6,134 bases of DNA from Bacteroidota bacterium (GTDB taxonomy: Bacteria > Bacteroidota > Bacteroidia > J057), in the NCBI GenBank assembly GCA_963169475.1, contig CAUJFT010000027.1, positions 1 through 6,134 of the forward strand. The letters run 5' to 3'. Both the position numbers and the translations under genes were made by a program. The notes beneath the pieces were generated by a model that searched no databases, was not told the DNA's origin, and saw nothing but the letters and a program-made list of their open reading frames with translations. This document shows positions 5,968 to 6,134 of this stretch, piece after piece (within the stretch, counting starts at the first letter, position 1; each line of letters opens with the position of its first letter).

Positions 5968-6134
5968 TTAAATTATTTTTACCTCTTTAACGACCTCCCT
6001 TTGTAGTACCTCATTGATCATTCCCTTGATTTTCAGGCGTGCCAAGGTTAGCTCATTTTTCCAGACCGGAGTATTTACTTGTATAAAAAGTATCCCCTCT
6101 TTAAACCAAGTTCTCTCTGTATGTGCAGCAATGG
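5968..6134 (-). CDS. DUF721/DciA-like protein, C-terminal part
   Basis: The last 54 residues of a minus-strand gene are visible; the 5' part lies beyond the right edge. The pattern HT-x-x-x-WFKEGILFIQV (4-19), then TPVWKNEL (21-28), and an ending with INEVLQREVVKEVKII matches the DUF721 domain end: a beta-hairpin, a VW-x-x-EL motif and a helix before a short final strand. DUF721 includes DciA, the loader or accessory factor of the replicative helicase DnaB in bacteria without DnaC/DnaI; small Bacteroidota members are assumed, but not all proven, to share this role. The TAA stop (5968-5970) is followed 8 bp later by the GTG of the M50 protease gene, so the two are probably co-transcribed. Confidence 0.8.
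   Translation of the reverse strand, partial: IAAHTERTWFKEGILFIQVNTPVWKNELTLARLKIKGMINEVLQREVVKEVKII

Overview
The window most likely comes from the chromosome of a member of the Bacteroidota. Three lines point that way. None of the four intact genes with an upstream region to inspect has a Shine-Dalgarno sequence close to its start. One start is preceded by a good match to the Bacteroidota-type promoter (TTTG, 19 nt, TAnnTTTG). The gene content also fits: a YncE/DUF5074-like beta-propeller lipoprotein, a DUF4197 lipoprotein, an EGY-like M50 protease behind a DUF721 gene, and a stand-alone hslU. No finer assignment is possible from this sequence.

Layout. Positions 1-85 are A/T-rich and hold nothing I can name. 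Positions 86-2051 carry two minus-strand lipoprotein genes, 22 bp apart and probably co-transcribed in the order beta-propeller protein then DUF4197 protein. Positions 2052-2645 are a 594-bp A/T-rich gap with more structure than its lack of ORFs suggests. It holds a promoter and palindrome abutting the beta-propeller start, a minus-strand intrinsic terminator, and just upstream of that terminator what looks like a small minus-strand gene broken by one or two single-base frameshifts. Positions 2646-3998 encode HslU (plus strand). A 204-bp gap follows with one doubtful 39-codon ORF. Positions 4203-4757 encode a WcaF-like hexapeptide acetyltransferase (plus strand). It converges, with 8 bp between the stop codons, on an M50 intramembrane metalloprotease gene (4766-5959, minus). 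The 3' end of a DUF721/DciA-like gene lies 8 bp upstream of the protease and runs off the right edge.

How the genes work together. Two likely transcription units are visible: beta-propeller lipoprotein with DUF4197 lipoprotein (envelope), and DUF721/DciA with the M50 protease (replication and membrane proteolysis, probably housekeeping neighbours rather than a pathway). hslU and the acetyltransferase look like single genes, and hslV is not in the window. I see no mobile element, CRISPR array, tRNA or rRNA, and no defence or biosynthetic cluster. The most useful new observation is the decayed small gene with its strand-specific terminator at 2082-2426. I found no convincing undescribed system here.
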